Shown: piece by piece, positions 37,209 through 48,606 of the stretch
Layout: every line of letters begins with the position of its first letter
How positions within the stretch are numbered: position 1 is the first letter of the stretch
Assembly: GCF_965218915.1 (NCBI RefSeq)
Contig: NZ_OZ244708.1
Span: 2,046,001 to 2,110,000, forward strand
Length of the DNA stretch: 64,000 bases
DNA from: Novosphingopyxis sp965218915
GTDB taxonomy: Bacteria; Pseudomonadota; Alphaproteobacteria; Sphingomonadales; Sphingomonadaceae
Direction: 5' to 3'
Notes under the pieces: generated by a model
The model's database searches: none
What the model was told of the DNA's origin: nothing
What the model saw: the letters and a program-made list of their open reading frames with translations, nothing else
Position numbers and translations under genes: made by a program

Positions 37209-38504
37209 CTACCCCGCCGTCCCCTTCGGCCTGGGCGTCATACTCGCCTTGCCGCTCGGCGACGCCGCCGGCGCCTTGTCGACCGGCGTGATGGTGCCCG
37301 CTTCAGCCGCGTTCGCCGCGCCGTCGCGAATACCGCGATTGGTGGTGAGGTAGGTGGCGAAGCTCGCCAGCCAGTGACCGCCCGAATAATTGTCGCCGCT
37401 CACCGCTTTCAGCCCCGCCTCGGCATGCTTGTCCGCGGTGGCGAGCAGCGCGGCGCGGCGCGTATCGCCCTCGGGCAGCGCGCTGGCGATGCCGCGCAGC
37501 GCCCAGGCGCGCGACAGGTTGAGCCCGTCGAGATGAACCAGCTTGCCGTCGGTCGGATCGCGCACCTCGCCCACCTTCAGCCAGTCGCTCGATCCGTCGC
37601 TCGGAATGCCCGGCAGGAACGCGGTGAGCCATATGCGATAGTCGTCGCGCGGCAGCACGCGGCGCATCAGATCCGCCTCCATCAGGCAGGGCGAGAGGAA
37701 GTCCTCGCCCGACGGTTCGTAGCCGATCGGGCAGGCCTCGTCGTCGCCGTAGAACTCGCGCGATTTGTCGCTGACCATCTTGGCCAGGCCCGCATCGCCA
37801 TGTTCCTGCGCGTAATCGAGCATCAGGCCGAAAGCGAAAGCGGTCTCGTTATGCGTGCCCTCGCGGATCGGGTAGACCAGTTTGGGCATCCAGTCCTTGA
37901 GCTCGTTCAGGATGACCGCCTCCAGCGGTTTCAGATGGGCGACCCATGCCGCCGCCTGCTGCCCCTTCGGCCCGCCGCGCTGGGCGATCTCCTCCAGCTC
38001 GGCATAGAGCTGCAGAAACCAGGCCATGCCATAGGGCCGCTCGAAGCTGTCGCGGTCGGCGCCCTGGAAATATTTCGTTTCGGCCGCGATATTCTCGGCC
38101 GTCAGGCTGCGGTCCAATGCCGCTTGGACATCGCCGTCGAGCCCGCCGAGCCTGCCCAGACCCCATAATCGCGCGAGCAGCCAGTGGCCATGGACCGAGC
38201 TGTGCCAGTCGTAGCAGCCATAGAAAGCAGGATGCAGCTGCTGCGGCGAGCGGACGTCGTCGGGACCGTTCAAGACGTGGCTGATCTTGCCGGGATATTG
38301 CTTGTTGACGCAGGTCAGCGCGAGCCGGGCGAAGCGCTGCGCCTGCTCATTGCCCCGTCCGCTGGTCATATCGCTCTCCCGAGCCGGAGTCTGTACCGCG
38401 CTGGGCTGGTTCGCCGCCGGTTCGGGCTGCTGGTCCTCGCTCGAAAAATCGCAAGCCGCCAGACCCAGCAGCAGCGGCGCGGCGAGATAGATTCTGAAGT
38501 TCAT
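37209..38504 (-). CDS. DUF2891 family lipoprotein
   Basis: 431 aa from MNFRIYLAAP. The lipobox LLGLAAC gives a lipidated Cys near residue 18. The mature part matches DUF2891 proteins: HPAFYGCYDWHSSVHGHW, REGTHNETAFAFGLMLDYA and GGHWLASFATYL, with an alpha/alpha toroid-like helical pattern. The biochemical role of the family is unknown. It carries a Pro/Ala-rich C-terminal tail. Confidence 0.82.
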   Translation of the reverse strand: MNFRIYLAAPLLLGLAACDFSSEDQQPEPAANQPSAVQTPARESDMTSGRGNEQAQRFARLALTCVNKQYPGKISHVLNGPDDVRSPQQLHPAFYGCYDWHSSVHGHWLLARLWGLGRLGGLDGDVQAALDRSLTAENIAAETKYFQGADRDSFERPYGMAWFLQLYAELEEIAQRGGPKGQQAAAWVAHLKPLEAVILNELKDWMPKLVYPIREGTHNETAFAFGLMLDYAQEHGDAGLAKMVSDKSREFYGDDEACPIGYEPSGEDFLSPCLMEADLMRRVLPRDDYRIWLTAFLPGIPSDGSSDWLKVGEVRDPTDGKLVHLDGLNLSRAWALRGIASALPEGDTRRAALLATADKHAEAGLKAVSGDNYSGGHWLASFATYLTTNRGIRDGAANAAEAGTITPVDKAPAASPSGKASMTPRPKGTAG

Positions 38505-38705
38505 GACGCGTCTTTCCGTTCGGCCCGTCCGGCACCCTAGCGCGCCCGGCGCCGTCTTTGAAGCACGCGAATGCGGCAGGAGCGCGACAATCGCCGGCTT
38601 AACGCCATTCGCGCGGCGCGTCCCGCGCTGGCACAGGCATGACAAGTGGCGCGCGAAGCCCAGAAAACCGGCCTAAACGGGCGCATGGGCATACAGGGCA
38701 ATGCG

Positions 38706-39860
38706 ATGAAACCGATTCGACTGCAAAAATTTTCACCGGGTCAATCCGCATCCGCGACGCGCCGGCACAGCATCGGCGCACGCGAGCTCATCATCGCGCT
38801 AATCGCCTTTTCGCTGCTCGCCTTCGTGCCCAGCTTCGCGCAGATGAATGCCGACGCCGACGCGCTGGTGCGCGCGGCCGCGGCGCCGCTCGGCGAGGCG
38901 GAGAAGCCCGAGACCAACTTCCCCGGCTCCGCTTTCTATTTCATGGACGACACCAGCCTGCCCCGGGCGGCCAATTGGCAGGAACCCACGCTGGACACGC
39001 CCGAAGACAGCGCGGGCGCGCTGCCGGTGCTGCCGGCGGGCGCGGCGCGGCCGTTCGCGATCAGGGCCGGCACCACCGATTACAGCCGCGCGCTGCAATG
39101 CCTCGCCGACGCGGTCTATTACGAGGCCGCGCTGGAGCCCGATGCGGGCCAGGAGGCGGTGGTGCAGGTGATTCTCAACCGCGTGCGCCATCCCGCCTAT
39201 CCGAACACCGTCTGCGGCGTGGTCTATCAGGGTTCCGAGCGCTGGAGCGGCTGCCAGTTCAGCTACAGCTGCGACGGATCGATGGCGCGCGGCCGTCAGC
39301 CGCTCTACTGGAACCGCGCGCGCGCCGTGGCGGCCAAGGCGCTGAACGGTTCGGTCTACGCCCCCGCCGGTCTCGCCACCCATTATCACACCACCGAGGT
39401 GCATCCCTATTGGGCGCCCAGCCTGCATTTTGTCGGCACGATCGGCGCGCATCGCTTCTATCGCTTCCGCGGCCAGGCCGGCACTGCGGATGCCTTTTTC
39501 CGCGCCTATGCCGGCGGCGAACCCTTGCCCGGCCCCAAGGCCCGCCTGCCGCGCCCGACCCCGGACGGCGCGTTCCCCGATCCGGTCCAGCTGCAGATGG
39601 CCTATGAACGCGAATATGCCGCCGCGCGCGTGCAGGCCGAGTTGCAGGCGGGCAGCCACGCTTCGGCCAGTGCCCCGGCGGGCAGCAACCCGGCCGCGCC
39701 CGCATCGCAGGTCTACGCCGCGCCGGATTACGCCCCCGCCGCCAAGGCGCGCGGCGGCGAGCGGGCCTTTGCCGCGGCGGGTCTGCCCGACAGCCGGGTG
39801 AAACGGGAATATCAGACCAGCGGCAGCTGGAAGGACCCGGCGATGGCGGCGGGACGCTGA
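38706..39860 (+). CDS. SleB-like cell wall hydrolase
   Basis: 384 aa from MKPIRLQKFS (ATG at 38685 is an alternative). An N-terminal membrane helix (LIIALIAFSLLAFVPSFA) precedes the Hydrolase_2 domain of SleB: CLADAVYYEAALEPDAGQEA with the catalytic Glu and VYAPAGLATHYHTTEVHPYW. It has a long Ala/Pro-rich C-terminus. Likely a periplasmic peptidoglycan lytic enzyme; no germination role is implied in a non-sporulating bacterium. Confidence 0.88.
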   Translation: MKPIRLQKFSPGQSASATRRHSIGARELIIALIAFSLLAFVPSFAQMNADADALVRAAAAPLGEAEKPETNFPGSAFYFMDDTSLPRAANWQEPTLDTPEDSAGALPVLPAGAARPFAIRAGTTDYSRALQCLADAVYYEAALEPDAGQEAVVQVILNRVRHPAYPNTVCGVVYQGSERWSGCQFSYSCDGSMARGRQPLYWNRARAVAAKALNGSVYAPAGLATHYHTTEVHPYWAPSLHFVGTIGAHRFYRFRGQAGTADAFFRAYAGGEPLPGPKARLPRPTPDGAFPDPVQLQMAYEREYAAARVQAELQAGSHASASAPAGSNPAAPASQVYAAPDYAPAAKARGGERAFAAAGLPDSRVKREYQTSGSWKDPAMAAGR

Positions 39861-39955
39861 ACGCGAGCCTCGGCAAAGGCGATTGGGTCTGTGGCAAACC
39901 CGACGTGCCGAAAGTTCCAGAGATACCCTCCCCTTGTTCGGCAAAGCCATCCGGC

Positions 39956-39987
39956 CCGAGACCCCAGCTTTCGCTGGAGTGACGAAC
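39956..39987 (+). repeat. palindromic repeat element A, half copy
   Basis: Only the second hairpin (ccccagctttcgctgg) with its flank gagtgacgaac is kept. Confidence 0.65.
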
Positions 39988-40138
39988 AAGAGATAGTTTG
40001 TGAGGTACATCATCGCCTTCGACACGCTCGGCACCAACGGCTGTGGGTCTTGCCGGTGGAGCGCTGCGGGATCAGCCTCAGCCAACGCCGCCCGCCCGCG
40101 AACCAACCCGGCCGAAATACCTCTGCGGCCGAACGCGC

Positions 40139-40732
40139 TCATGCGTCCTCAGGCACCCCGACGGCAAACCCGTTGAGCGTCATCGAGACCATGCAGTAGA
40201 GGCCCACCAGATACACCAGCTCGTTCGCCCCGCGCGGGCCGAACAGCGTCACCGCCTGGTCCCAGGCCGGGCGCGGCAGGGTGCCGCCGTTCACCAGCGC
40301 ATAGGCCACGTCGTAGCCGGCGCTCTCCTCGGCCGAGAGGTCCGCGGGCTTGATGCCGCTGCACAAGGAAGCGAGCCGGGCATCGTCCATGCCCTCCTTC
40401 TCGGCCACCGCGATATGGGCGTAAAGCTCGTACGCGGCATCGAACTGCGCGCCGACCACCAGGATCACCACCTGCCGCACCGGCTCGGGAAGGCTGGCCT
40501 GCGCGGTCATCGCCTCGGTCAGGTCCCAGATCGCGCGGCCGATCGCCGGTTCGTGCAGCCACGGGTTCCACGGGCCGATCAGCGCGCCCTCGTCCGGCCC
40601 GTCCCGCACCATCGTCTGGAACGCGTTGAAATCGGACGCGATGCCCGCCTTCATGTCCTCGTACAGCGGGCGCTGCGCGTCGGTCAGCCGGGCGGGCGGG
40701 ATGAGGGGCAGGCGCACGTTCGTATCGGTCAT
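40139..40732 (-). CDS. carboxymuconolactone decarboxylase family protein
   Basis: 197 aa from MTDTNVRLPL. Carries the AhpD-like/CMD helical core: PEPVRQVVILVVGAQFDAAYELYAHIAVA, where the His and acidic residues remain but the CxxC redox pair of AhpD is absent. That fits the CMD branch. The far end (3') is duplicated in diverged form at 43172-43336, on the other side of the retron. Confidence 0.85.
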   Translation of the reverse strand: MTDTNVRLPLIPPARLTDAQRPLYEDMKAGIASDFNAFQTMVRDGPDEGALIGPWNPWLHEPAIGRAIWDLTEAMTAQASLPEPVRQVVILVVGAQFDAAYELYAHIAVAEKEGMDDARLASLCSGIKPADLSAEESAGYDVAYALVNGGTLPRPAWDQAVTLFGPRGANELVYLVGLYCMVSMTLNGFAVGVPEDA

Positions 40733-40793
40733 CGGGAGGGGCTTTCGTCTTGGGTGGATGCGGGGCCAACGCGGGGGATGCGGGAGCGGTTGC

Positions 40794-40955
40794 GTAAACG
40801 GCCGGCTGTTCGCCAAGGGCCGCTACGGCGCGGAGCCGTTCGATCATGGCCGCAAGGTCGCGGGGCTGGCCCCCGGCTATCCGTCCGAGCAGGGCGATCG
40901 CATCGTCCACTGGCTGCACGGCAAACTGCCCGCCAGCGCCTTCATGGGGAGCTGA
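40794..40955 (+). other. possible 3' remnant of an unrecognised gene
   Basis: A plus-strand frame reads GRLFAKGRYGAEPFDHGRK and continues with AGLAPGYPSEQGDRIVHWLH to a stop at 40955. Amino-acid composition is that of a real protein end, but the start lies inside the opposite-strand CMD gene and no family is recognised. Confidence 0.2.
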
Positions 40956-41266
40956 CGCGCGCGCCAGCTTCACACGCTTCACACAGTCCAGGGGAGAATA
41001 TCCGCCCCCTCCCGGCACACCGCGCCACCGGACCCCGCCCCGCGCCCATCCCCGCACAGCGCGAGCGCCGCCAGAACCCCACGCTTCGCCTCCGGTGTTC
41101 GGTCCAAAACGGTGTTTTGGACCGGTTGGCTGGCTGGGAGGCGGCAGGGCACCGATCCGGCGTCCTCCGGAGGCGCGGAGTCTGCGCACGCAGGCAGCGA
41201 GGTTCCTGGCGCACCTTGTGTGAGCGGCGCGCCGGAAGGCAACGGAACGGGTTCGACGGGAAGCAT
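40953..41266 (-). pseudogene. decayed paralogue of the 53.4-kb HTH protein
   Basis: The ATG at 41266 has a perfect GGAGGA ribosome site 7 nt upstream and opens a 95-aa frame. Its residues 49-85 (LDRTPEAKRGVLAALALCG) align with LDGWTPSSKRQFLEALARCG of the gene at 53403. Just past the stop another frame gives PLDCVKRVKLAR, matching PLDSVKRVKLNR near the end of that gene. Most of the middle is deleted and the tail is out of frame. The leader upstream is also conserved. Confidence 0.6.
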
Positions 41267-41340
41267 GATTCGGTCCTCCGATTGTTCAGCGGACCGACCA
41301 TATAATGCATGAGAGGGGTTGTAGGACAGAGCGAATGTTG
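41267..41340 (-). promoter_or_regulatory. conserved leader, copy 1
   Basis: Reading towards the ATG at 41266, this contains ctctgtcctacaa, attatatggtcggtcc and cggaggaccgaatc. The same elements in the same order precede the gene at 53403. Probably promoter plus ribosome site. Confidence 0.6.
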
Positions 41341-41369
41341 TTGGGTTTGATATGCCCCAAAAAAGCTTT

Positions 41370-42305
41370 TTAGGCTGCTATCGAAGTATTTTTCAATTCT
41401 GCCTTCCAACGAGCATGCTGCAATTCTGCCATGCGACGGCACCTCGGGTCTATTTGAGCTGCTTCGTACAAACGAGAAACAAGCTTCGGATACAATCTCA
41501 AACGCTCTTCTCTGCGTGAGGACCTATTGATTGCTGCTAAATCCGACTTAATATTTTTCCATCGGCTGAACGGCAGCTCTAGACCGCGCATCGTTACCAT
41601 AATTCCTGTAACCGGCTTCGCCGTTGTACCTACAAAAAACTTTGCTTTATGGGCTCGCAAGCCATTCCGCATAATAACTTTTCTAATCTCGTGCAAACAC
41701 TTAAGTGACGCATTCGAGCCCGAAAGGGTTATATCATCAACATAGCAAGTCATCGTTAGACTGTTTCTAACTGCAATATCCTGAATTTCATCAAACATTC
41801 TTCGATGAGCATAATAAGATATTATAGGACTAGACGCACTGCCAGTTGGCAAACGCCCGCGATGACATAGAAGATTAGCCAATAACCCGGCAACATCGGG
41901 TGCGCACTTCAAGTCCTCCCTAAAAAACTGGGCGACACGTCCTTGTTCAACTGAAGGAAAAAACTTCTTCACATCGATCTTTATCATCGAAAACGATCCT
42001 ACGTGAGCACGTGCATTGCTCACATAGGACCGTCCCTTAACGTGTGAATGTAGATAGTCAGGTGTTTCCACACGCATTAAGTACCGATGCATTTGACGAT
42101 GTAGCGCTTGCAGTGGAGGAGGTGGCTCCTCCACCATTCGGGATGACCCTTTCAAGCGAAATACGCGATATTGGGCACTCTTAGCTAACTTTTCGAGCTT
42201 TTCTCTTTTCCATCCAATTCTTTGAGCAAGAATGTTGGGCGAACCAATCCGATAGAGATGACACCTCTCAAGGGGTAAGCGCTCTTTTTTGATGACTTTC
42301 ATCAT
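41370..42305 (-). CDS. retron-type reverse transcriptase
   Basis: 311 aa. RT motifs in order: KIDVKKFFPSV (first catalytic Asp), LPTGSASSPIISYY, YVDDITLSG (catalytic Asp pair, YVDD rather than the common YADD). Two retron hallmarks are also present: an NAxxH element (SNARAHVG) and a VTG triplet (AKPVTGIMV). GC content is well below that of neighbouring genes, indicating transfer. Its start overlaps the upstream HTH gene by 38 nt. It should synthesise msDNA from a nearby non-coding RNA. Confidence 0.92.
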   Translation of the reverse strand: MMKVIKKERLPLERCHLYRIGSPNILAQRIGWKREKLEKLAKSAQYRVFRLKGSSRMVEEPPPPLQALHRQMHRYLMRVETPDYLHSHVKGRSYVSNARAHVGSFSMIKIDVKKFFPSVEQGRVAQFFREDLKCAPDVAGLLANLLCHRGRLPTGSASSPIISYYAHRRMFDEIQDIAVRNSLTMTCYVDDITLSGSNASLKCLHEIRKVIMRNGLRAHKAKFFVGTTAKPVTGIMVTMRGLELPFSRWKNIKSDLAAINRSSRREERLRLYPKLVSRLYEAAQIDPRCRRMAELQHARWKAELKNTSIAA

Positions 42306-42594
42306 TTACCTCAGATTCTTCAGCAATCCATTCAAGCATTTTTAGGGTTTTATCGGCAACAAATGCCCTTGCACCCTCAATGCGATCACCACTTGAACGC
42401 TCTGCAAAAAATAAAATCGACGAAAGCGGAATTCCAAATTCAGAAGAATATCGCGTTAAAATATCTAAACTCGGATCTTTACGACCGTTTTCTAATTCGC
42501 TGACATAAGATGGTGAGATATCTATCAGTTTCGATAACTCTTTTTGATTTAAGCGATGATATTGACGCATCAATTTTAGTGCTCGGCTATACAT
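42268..42594 (-). CDS. Xre-type HTH protein of the retron
   Basis: 108 aa from MYSRALKLMR, with GGAGA upstream. It has a cro/C1-type helix-turn-helix (LNQKELSKLIDISPSYVSEL, then ENGRKDPSLDIL) and a short helical C-terminus. Directly upstream of and overlapping the reverse transcriptase, so it is probably either the retron effector/antitoxin partner or the operon regulator. HTH-containing partners are known for some retron types. Confidence 0.88.
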   Translation of the reverse strand: MYSRALKLMRQYHRLNQKELSKLIDISPSYVSELENGRKDPSLDILTRYSSEFGIPLSSILFFAERSSGDRIEGARAFVADKTLKMLEWIAEESEVNDESHQKRALTP

Positions 42595-42631
42595 CCTTTT
42601 TCTCCTTCCAAATGGAAAGATTAAAGGGGGA

Positions 42632-42808
42632 TTAGCTCCAAATATCCCAAAACTTTGCGCCAAGCCGATAGAGACGAAAGCAGAAAACTGCCCCCGAAAT
42701 AACCGCCTTAAACACTTTGGGAACCATCAACCGCCGACGAACCGGCTCTGTTTCTGGCTTTCCTAAAGCTCGTTCCTTCTCAGCACTCGATGTGTCAGTC
42801 TCTGACAT
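42632..42808 (-). CDS. small amphipathic protein, retron operon
   Basis: 58 aa. A strong AGGAG ribosome site lies 7 nt before ATG 42808. The N-terminal half is charged; the C-terminal half (VFKAVISGAVFCFRLYRLGA, then KFWDIW) is a hydrophobic/amphipathic helix rich in aromatic and basic residues, as in small membrane-acting toxins. Not similar to any named family I can recognise. First gene of the retron operon, 37 nt before the HTH gene. Confidence 0.6.
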   Translation of the reverse strand: MSETDTSSAEKERALGKPETEPVRRRLMVPKVFKAVISGAVFCFRLYRLGAKFWDIWS

Positions 42809-42879
42809 AATATTGCTCCTTGTGTTCACCGTTCGCAGAATTGCTTACGGCACCGCACAAACGTCGGAGCACAACTTGA

Positions 42880-43065
42880 GAAGTCCCATCCCCCCAAACC
42901 TTAGCGCCCGGCCGCACCGGGCGCCCTTATCGCGGGCGTGGGCGGTCTCCGGAGAGGGGGCCCCTACCTTGCTGATAAGTATGAGGACCTTTCGGTCCCA
43001 CAGGGGATTGCTCCCCCCAAGTTCAGCGGCGTGTTGCTTTCATCAAGCGCCGCATCCTCATTAGG
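42880..43065 (-). ncRNA. candidate retron msr-msd RNA region
   Basis: Upstream of the retron operon lies a stretch with dense stem-loops: gcggcg/cgccgc at 43026-43053, ggacc-GAAA-ggtcc (minus strand) at 42985-42998, and gcgcccgg/ccgggcgc at 42904-42924. AACTTG near 43016 and CAAGTT near 42875 could pair as short a1/a2 arms. There is no coding frame. Position and structure fit the retron RNA, but exact ends and the branching G are not determined. Confidence 0.45.
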
Positions 43066-43171
43066 GCTATATTCGCGCGAGGTCAAGTGAAACTCGCACA
43101 CAGCGAACTTTATTCGTTTTTTCAAAGATACATTTCATGATGAGCGGATAGCGCCACCGGGTCTTAACTTC

Positions 43172-43336
43172 GTCACGCGTCTTTGGGCACCCCCACCGCA
43201 AACCCGTTCAGCGTTATCGAGACCATGCAGTACAGGCCGACGAGGTACACCATTTCGTTCGCGCCATGCTGGCCGAACAGAGTCACCGCCTGGTCCCAGG
43301 CCGGGCGGGGCAGAGTGCCGCCGTTCACCAGCGCCC
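43172..43336 (-). pseudogene. 3' fragment of a second CMD gene
   Basis: Encodes only the last about 54 residues of a CMD-family protein, NGGTLPRPAWDQAVTLFG to FAVGVPKDA-stop. It is similar but not identical to the 3' end of the intact gene at 40139. It abuts the 64-aa gene at 43325 and supplies its stop codon. Confidence 0.75.
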
Positions 43337-43519
43337 GCCGATATCCTTGATCGCTTTCAGCAGGGCGCGCTTGCTGGCGGTGCGGTTTTTTCCGCTGTTG
43401 CGCGGCAGATCGGTGATGCCGGTCTCGGCGCGTCGGCGCGCGAGATTCTCCGCAAAACGCACGAAATCGATGCGTCGACCGGGCCAGCTTTCATCGTTTC
43501 TGGAGAGCTTCGATGCCAT
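43325..43519 (-). CDS. hypothetical protein, probably 3' truncated
   Basis: 64 aa from MASKLSRNDE, overlapping the nucleotidyltransferase gene by 29 nt. Basic and mostly helical (GRRIDFVRFAENLARRRAET). Its last residues and stop come from the junction with the CMD fragment, so the natural C-terminus may be lost. No family recognised; as the partner of a nucleotidyltransferase-like gene it could be part of a two-gene system. Confidence 0.5.
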   Translation of the reverse strand: MASKLSRNDESWPGRRIDFVRFAENLARRRAETGITDLPRNSGKNRTASKRALLKAIKDIGGRW

Positions 43520-44041
43520 GATCGCCCATCGTTTCTTCGTGGATACGTCTATCAAGATAGTCCAGATCGAGTTCCGGATGAAGCGCAAATAGGGCGCGTG
43601 CCTGATCCAGTCGATCCGCCGCAGTGCCGGAAGTATATTGGCCCATGCGATCGGCAATCAAATCTTCGACCGAAACGATCACGAATGCATCACCGACTGC
43701 GAAATAGTCGACCAGTGCCAACCGGTCTTTGGCGATATTGCCGTCCATTGGAACGGAGCCGACGATCTCAAAGCCAAGTTTTAGATTGGGGTGTATCCAG
43801 CCGCGCGTGAGTTTGCCCGGACCCGATGGCCGGACGAATCCGTGGCGCTGCATTTCTTCTTCCAGTTCGACCTGTATGGGCGAACAGAGATCGAAGTCCC
43901 CGGTCATCATCGCACTGGCGGAATAGAATTCGACCGCCGCGCCACCAACCAGCACCGGCCGGGACAGGCCCCGCATTGCCATCGCCTCACTGATGCGGGC
44001 GAACAAGCGCAGGGCCGCCTCGAACTCTGGCCGATAGATGC

Positions 44042-44045
<4 letters not shown>
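43491..44045 (-). CDS. nucleotidyltransferase-like protein (AbiEii/DUF6036-type)
   Basis: 184 aa. VLVGGAAVEFYSASAMMTGD followed by FDL gives the GG...D-x-D core of polymerase-beta-type nucleotidyltransferases. The downstream SVEDLIADRMGQY matches the conserved helix of AbiEii/MenT-like and DUF6036 proteins. Its ATG overlaps the uvrA stop by 4 nt. Could be the NTase half of a toxin-antitoxin-like pair with the 64-aa gene that overlaps its end. Confidence 0.7.
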
Positions 44046-47014
<2,969 letters not shown>

Positions 47015-47171
47015 GGGAGACGTCTGTTCCAGATTTGTTCTATAAGGGCAAGGCGGGAGATGCCGGTGACGAACGCTAGATTGGGCCTGGGTGGCGGTTG
47101 CGCAACGGTGCGCGCGCCCTAGCCTTGCCGGAAACTTCGGAACCCGGCCGGAGGCGGTCGGTTCGACCGGC

Positions 47172-47729
47172 ATGAAAGCTCTGCTCGCCTGCTCCTCCAT
47201 CCTCCTCGCCGCCTGCTCGGGCCGGCAGGGGGCCGCCGATGCGCCGGATGCCAGCGCCGCCGATGATGCGATGGCGACGAGCCGAGCCGGCGGCGGCGCA
47301 GCGTCCATGGATCAGGCGGATCCTGCGATGGAGAACAGCCCGCACGTCGGCAGCGCTTCTCCGACGGCCGCAAGTCCGGCGACGGTCCCCGCGACTTCCG
47401 CGACCACCGCCGCGTCCGGGAATATCGGCAGCAGCATCCCGGCGCGCTATCATGGCGACTGGGCGCTCAAACGCGAGGATTGCGATGCGCAGACCGATTT
47501 TTACGCGGTCCATATCTCGGCGGACCGCATCGGTTTTTTCGAAACGTCCGGCGATGTGCAGCGCGTCGAGACCGACGGACGCTATGCGGCGATCGGCCTG
47601 GCCGAGACCATCGGCGAGGGCGTGGACCGCTACACGCTCTATCTCGCGCTCCAGCCCGACGGTCGCCTGCGCACGCGGCGCGGCGCGGACGGCGAGGCCA
47701 AGCTATATGTGGAATGTGCCGCCAGCTAA
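47172..47729 (+). CDS. small lipoprotein
   Basis: 185 aa from MKALLACSSI. Lipobox ILLAAC near residue 15, an Ala/Ser/Pro/Thr-rich linker to about residue 95, then a compact domain RYHGDWALKREDCDAQTDFY to YVECAAS. A related domain (FRGRWAMTPADC) is found in the lipoprotein at 51283. Function unknown. Confidence 0.75.
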   Translation: MKALLACSSILLAACSGRQGAADAPDASAADDAMATSRAGGGAASMDQADPAMENSPHVGSASPTAASPATVPATSATTAASGNIGSSIPARYHGDWALKREDCDAQTDFYAVHISADRIGFFETSGDVQRVETDGRYAAIGLAETIGEGVDRYTLYLALQPDGRLRTRRGADGEAKLYVECAAS

Positions 47730-47887
47730 GCGTTGCCGCCCGTGCTGATGCGTTCCGACCAGTCGAAGTCAGTCGGGACGTTTCAGCCGAATATGCATTG
47801 TCATCGCTTCAAGCTGAGTTTACCTACGGCGCGGCTAAAGTGGGACAAGCCGAACCAGTTTCGGATCAAGCAACAGGACGACCAACC

Positions 47888-48178
47888 ATGAAAAAGATTC
47901 TTTTGGCACTCAGCCTCACCTCCCTTTCCCTCAGCGCCTGCGCGCGCGAAGCCGAGGATAAGGTCGAAGACGCGGTCGACGACCGCGCCGATACGCTAGA
48001 CGCCCAGGGCGATGCCATGGAAGCCAAGGGCGACGAGATGAACGATCCGATGATGCAGGCCGAGGGCGAGCAGATGCAGGACAAGGCCGACCAGATGGAA
48101 TCGCAGGCCGACGACATCGGCGACAAGGTCGAGGACGGCCAGATGGATATGAGCGACGCCATGCCCGCCAAGCAATAG
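47888..48178 (+). CDS. acidic coiled-coil lipoprotein
   Basis: 96 aa. Signal and lipobox LTSLSLSAC, then an acidic, Asp/Glu/Met/Lys-rich heptad-like stretch (KVEDAVDDRADTLDAQGDAM and similar) with repeated DKADQMESQADDIGDK. Likely an outer-membrane or periplasmic lipoprotein of unknown function. Ribosome site is weak. Confidence 0.75.
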   Translation: MKKILLALSLTSLSLSACAREAEDKVEDAVDDRADTLDAQGDAMEAKGDEMNDPMMQAEGEQMQDKADQMESQADDIGDKVEDGQMDMSDAMPAKQ

Positions 48179-48245
48179 GCGGTTATGTACTTTTGCTAAC
48201 CCAGTCGGATGGAAATTCAGAAACGGCGTAGCTGCGCCTTTCTTT

Positions 48246-48317
48246 GTACGTCATGCCGGCTTTGTTCGTCATGCCGGCTTTGTACGTCATGCCAGCTTTG
48301 TTCATCATGCCAGCTTT
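48246..48317 (+). repeat. 18-bp tandem repeat array (4 units)
   Basis: Four direct 18-nt units, gtacgtcatgccggcttt with a/t alternating at position 3 and small changes, running into element A copy 3. They look like repeated slippage or duplication of the first hairpin arm. Confidence 0.85.
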
Positions 48318-48399
48318 GTTCGTCATGCCAGCGAAAGCTGGCATCTCAGGCTTCATGGCGATCCCGCCCGAGACCCCAGCTTTCGCTGGGGTGACGAAC
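48318..48399 (+). repeat. palindromic repeat element A, copy 3
   Basis: Complete twin-hairpin element; tgccagcgaaagctggca and ccccagctttcgctgggg, with conserved flanks on both sides. Confidence 0.85.
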
Positions 48400-48606
48400 A
48401 AATGAAACGCGTGTGCAAGGTACGTAAAAGTTGCAACGCGTCTCCGACTTTTGGCACAAGCACTGTGAACGATCGTTCATAAATATACGATCTTCCTTTC
48501 CGTCATCTCTGTTTTCATAAACTATATATCGTTATTGTCGGTTATTCCTAAGGCTGGATACTTGATCGCGCTACTATTCGTGAGTGGCGTGTTCAGGAGT
48601 TCCGTA

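Noticed and set aside
48246..48399. Possible CRISPR array
   Set aside because: The 18-bp units are directly adjacent with no spacers and are derived from a palindromic repeat arm; no cas genes.
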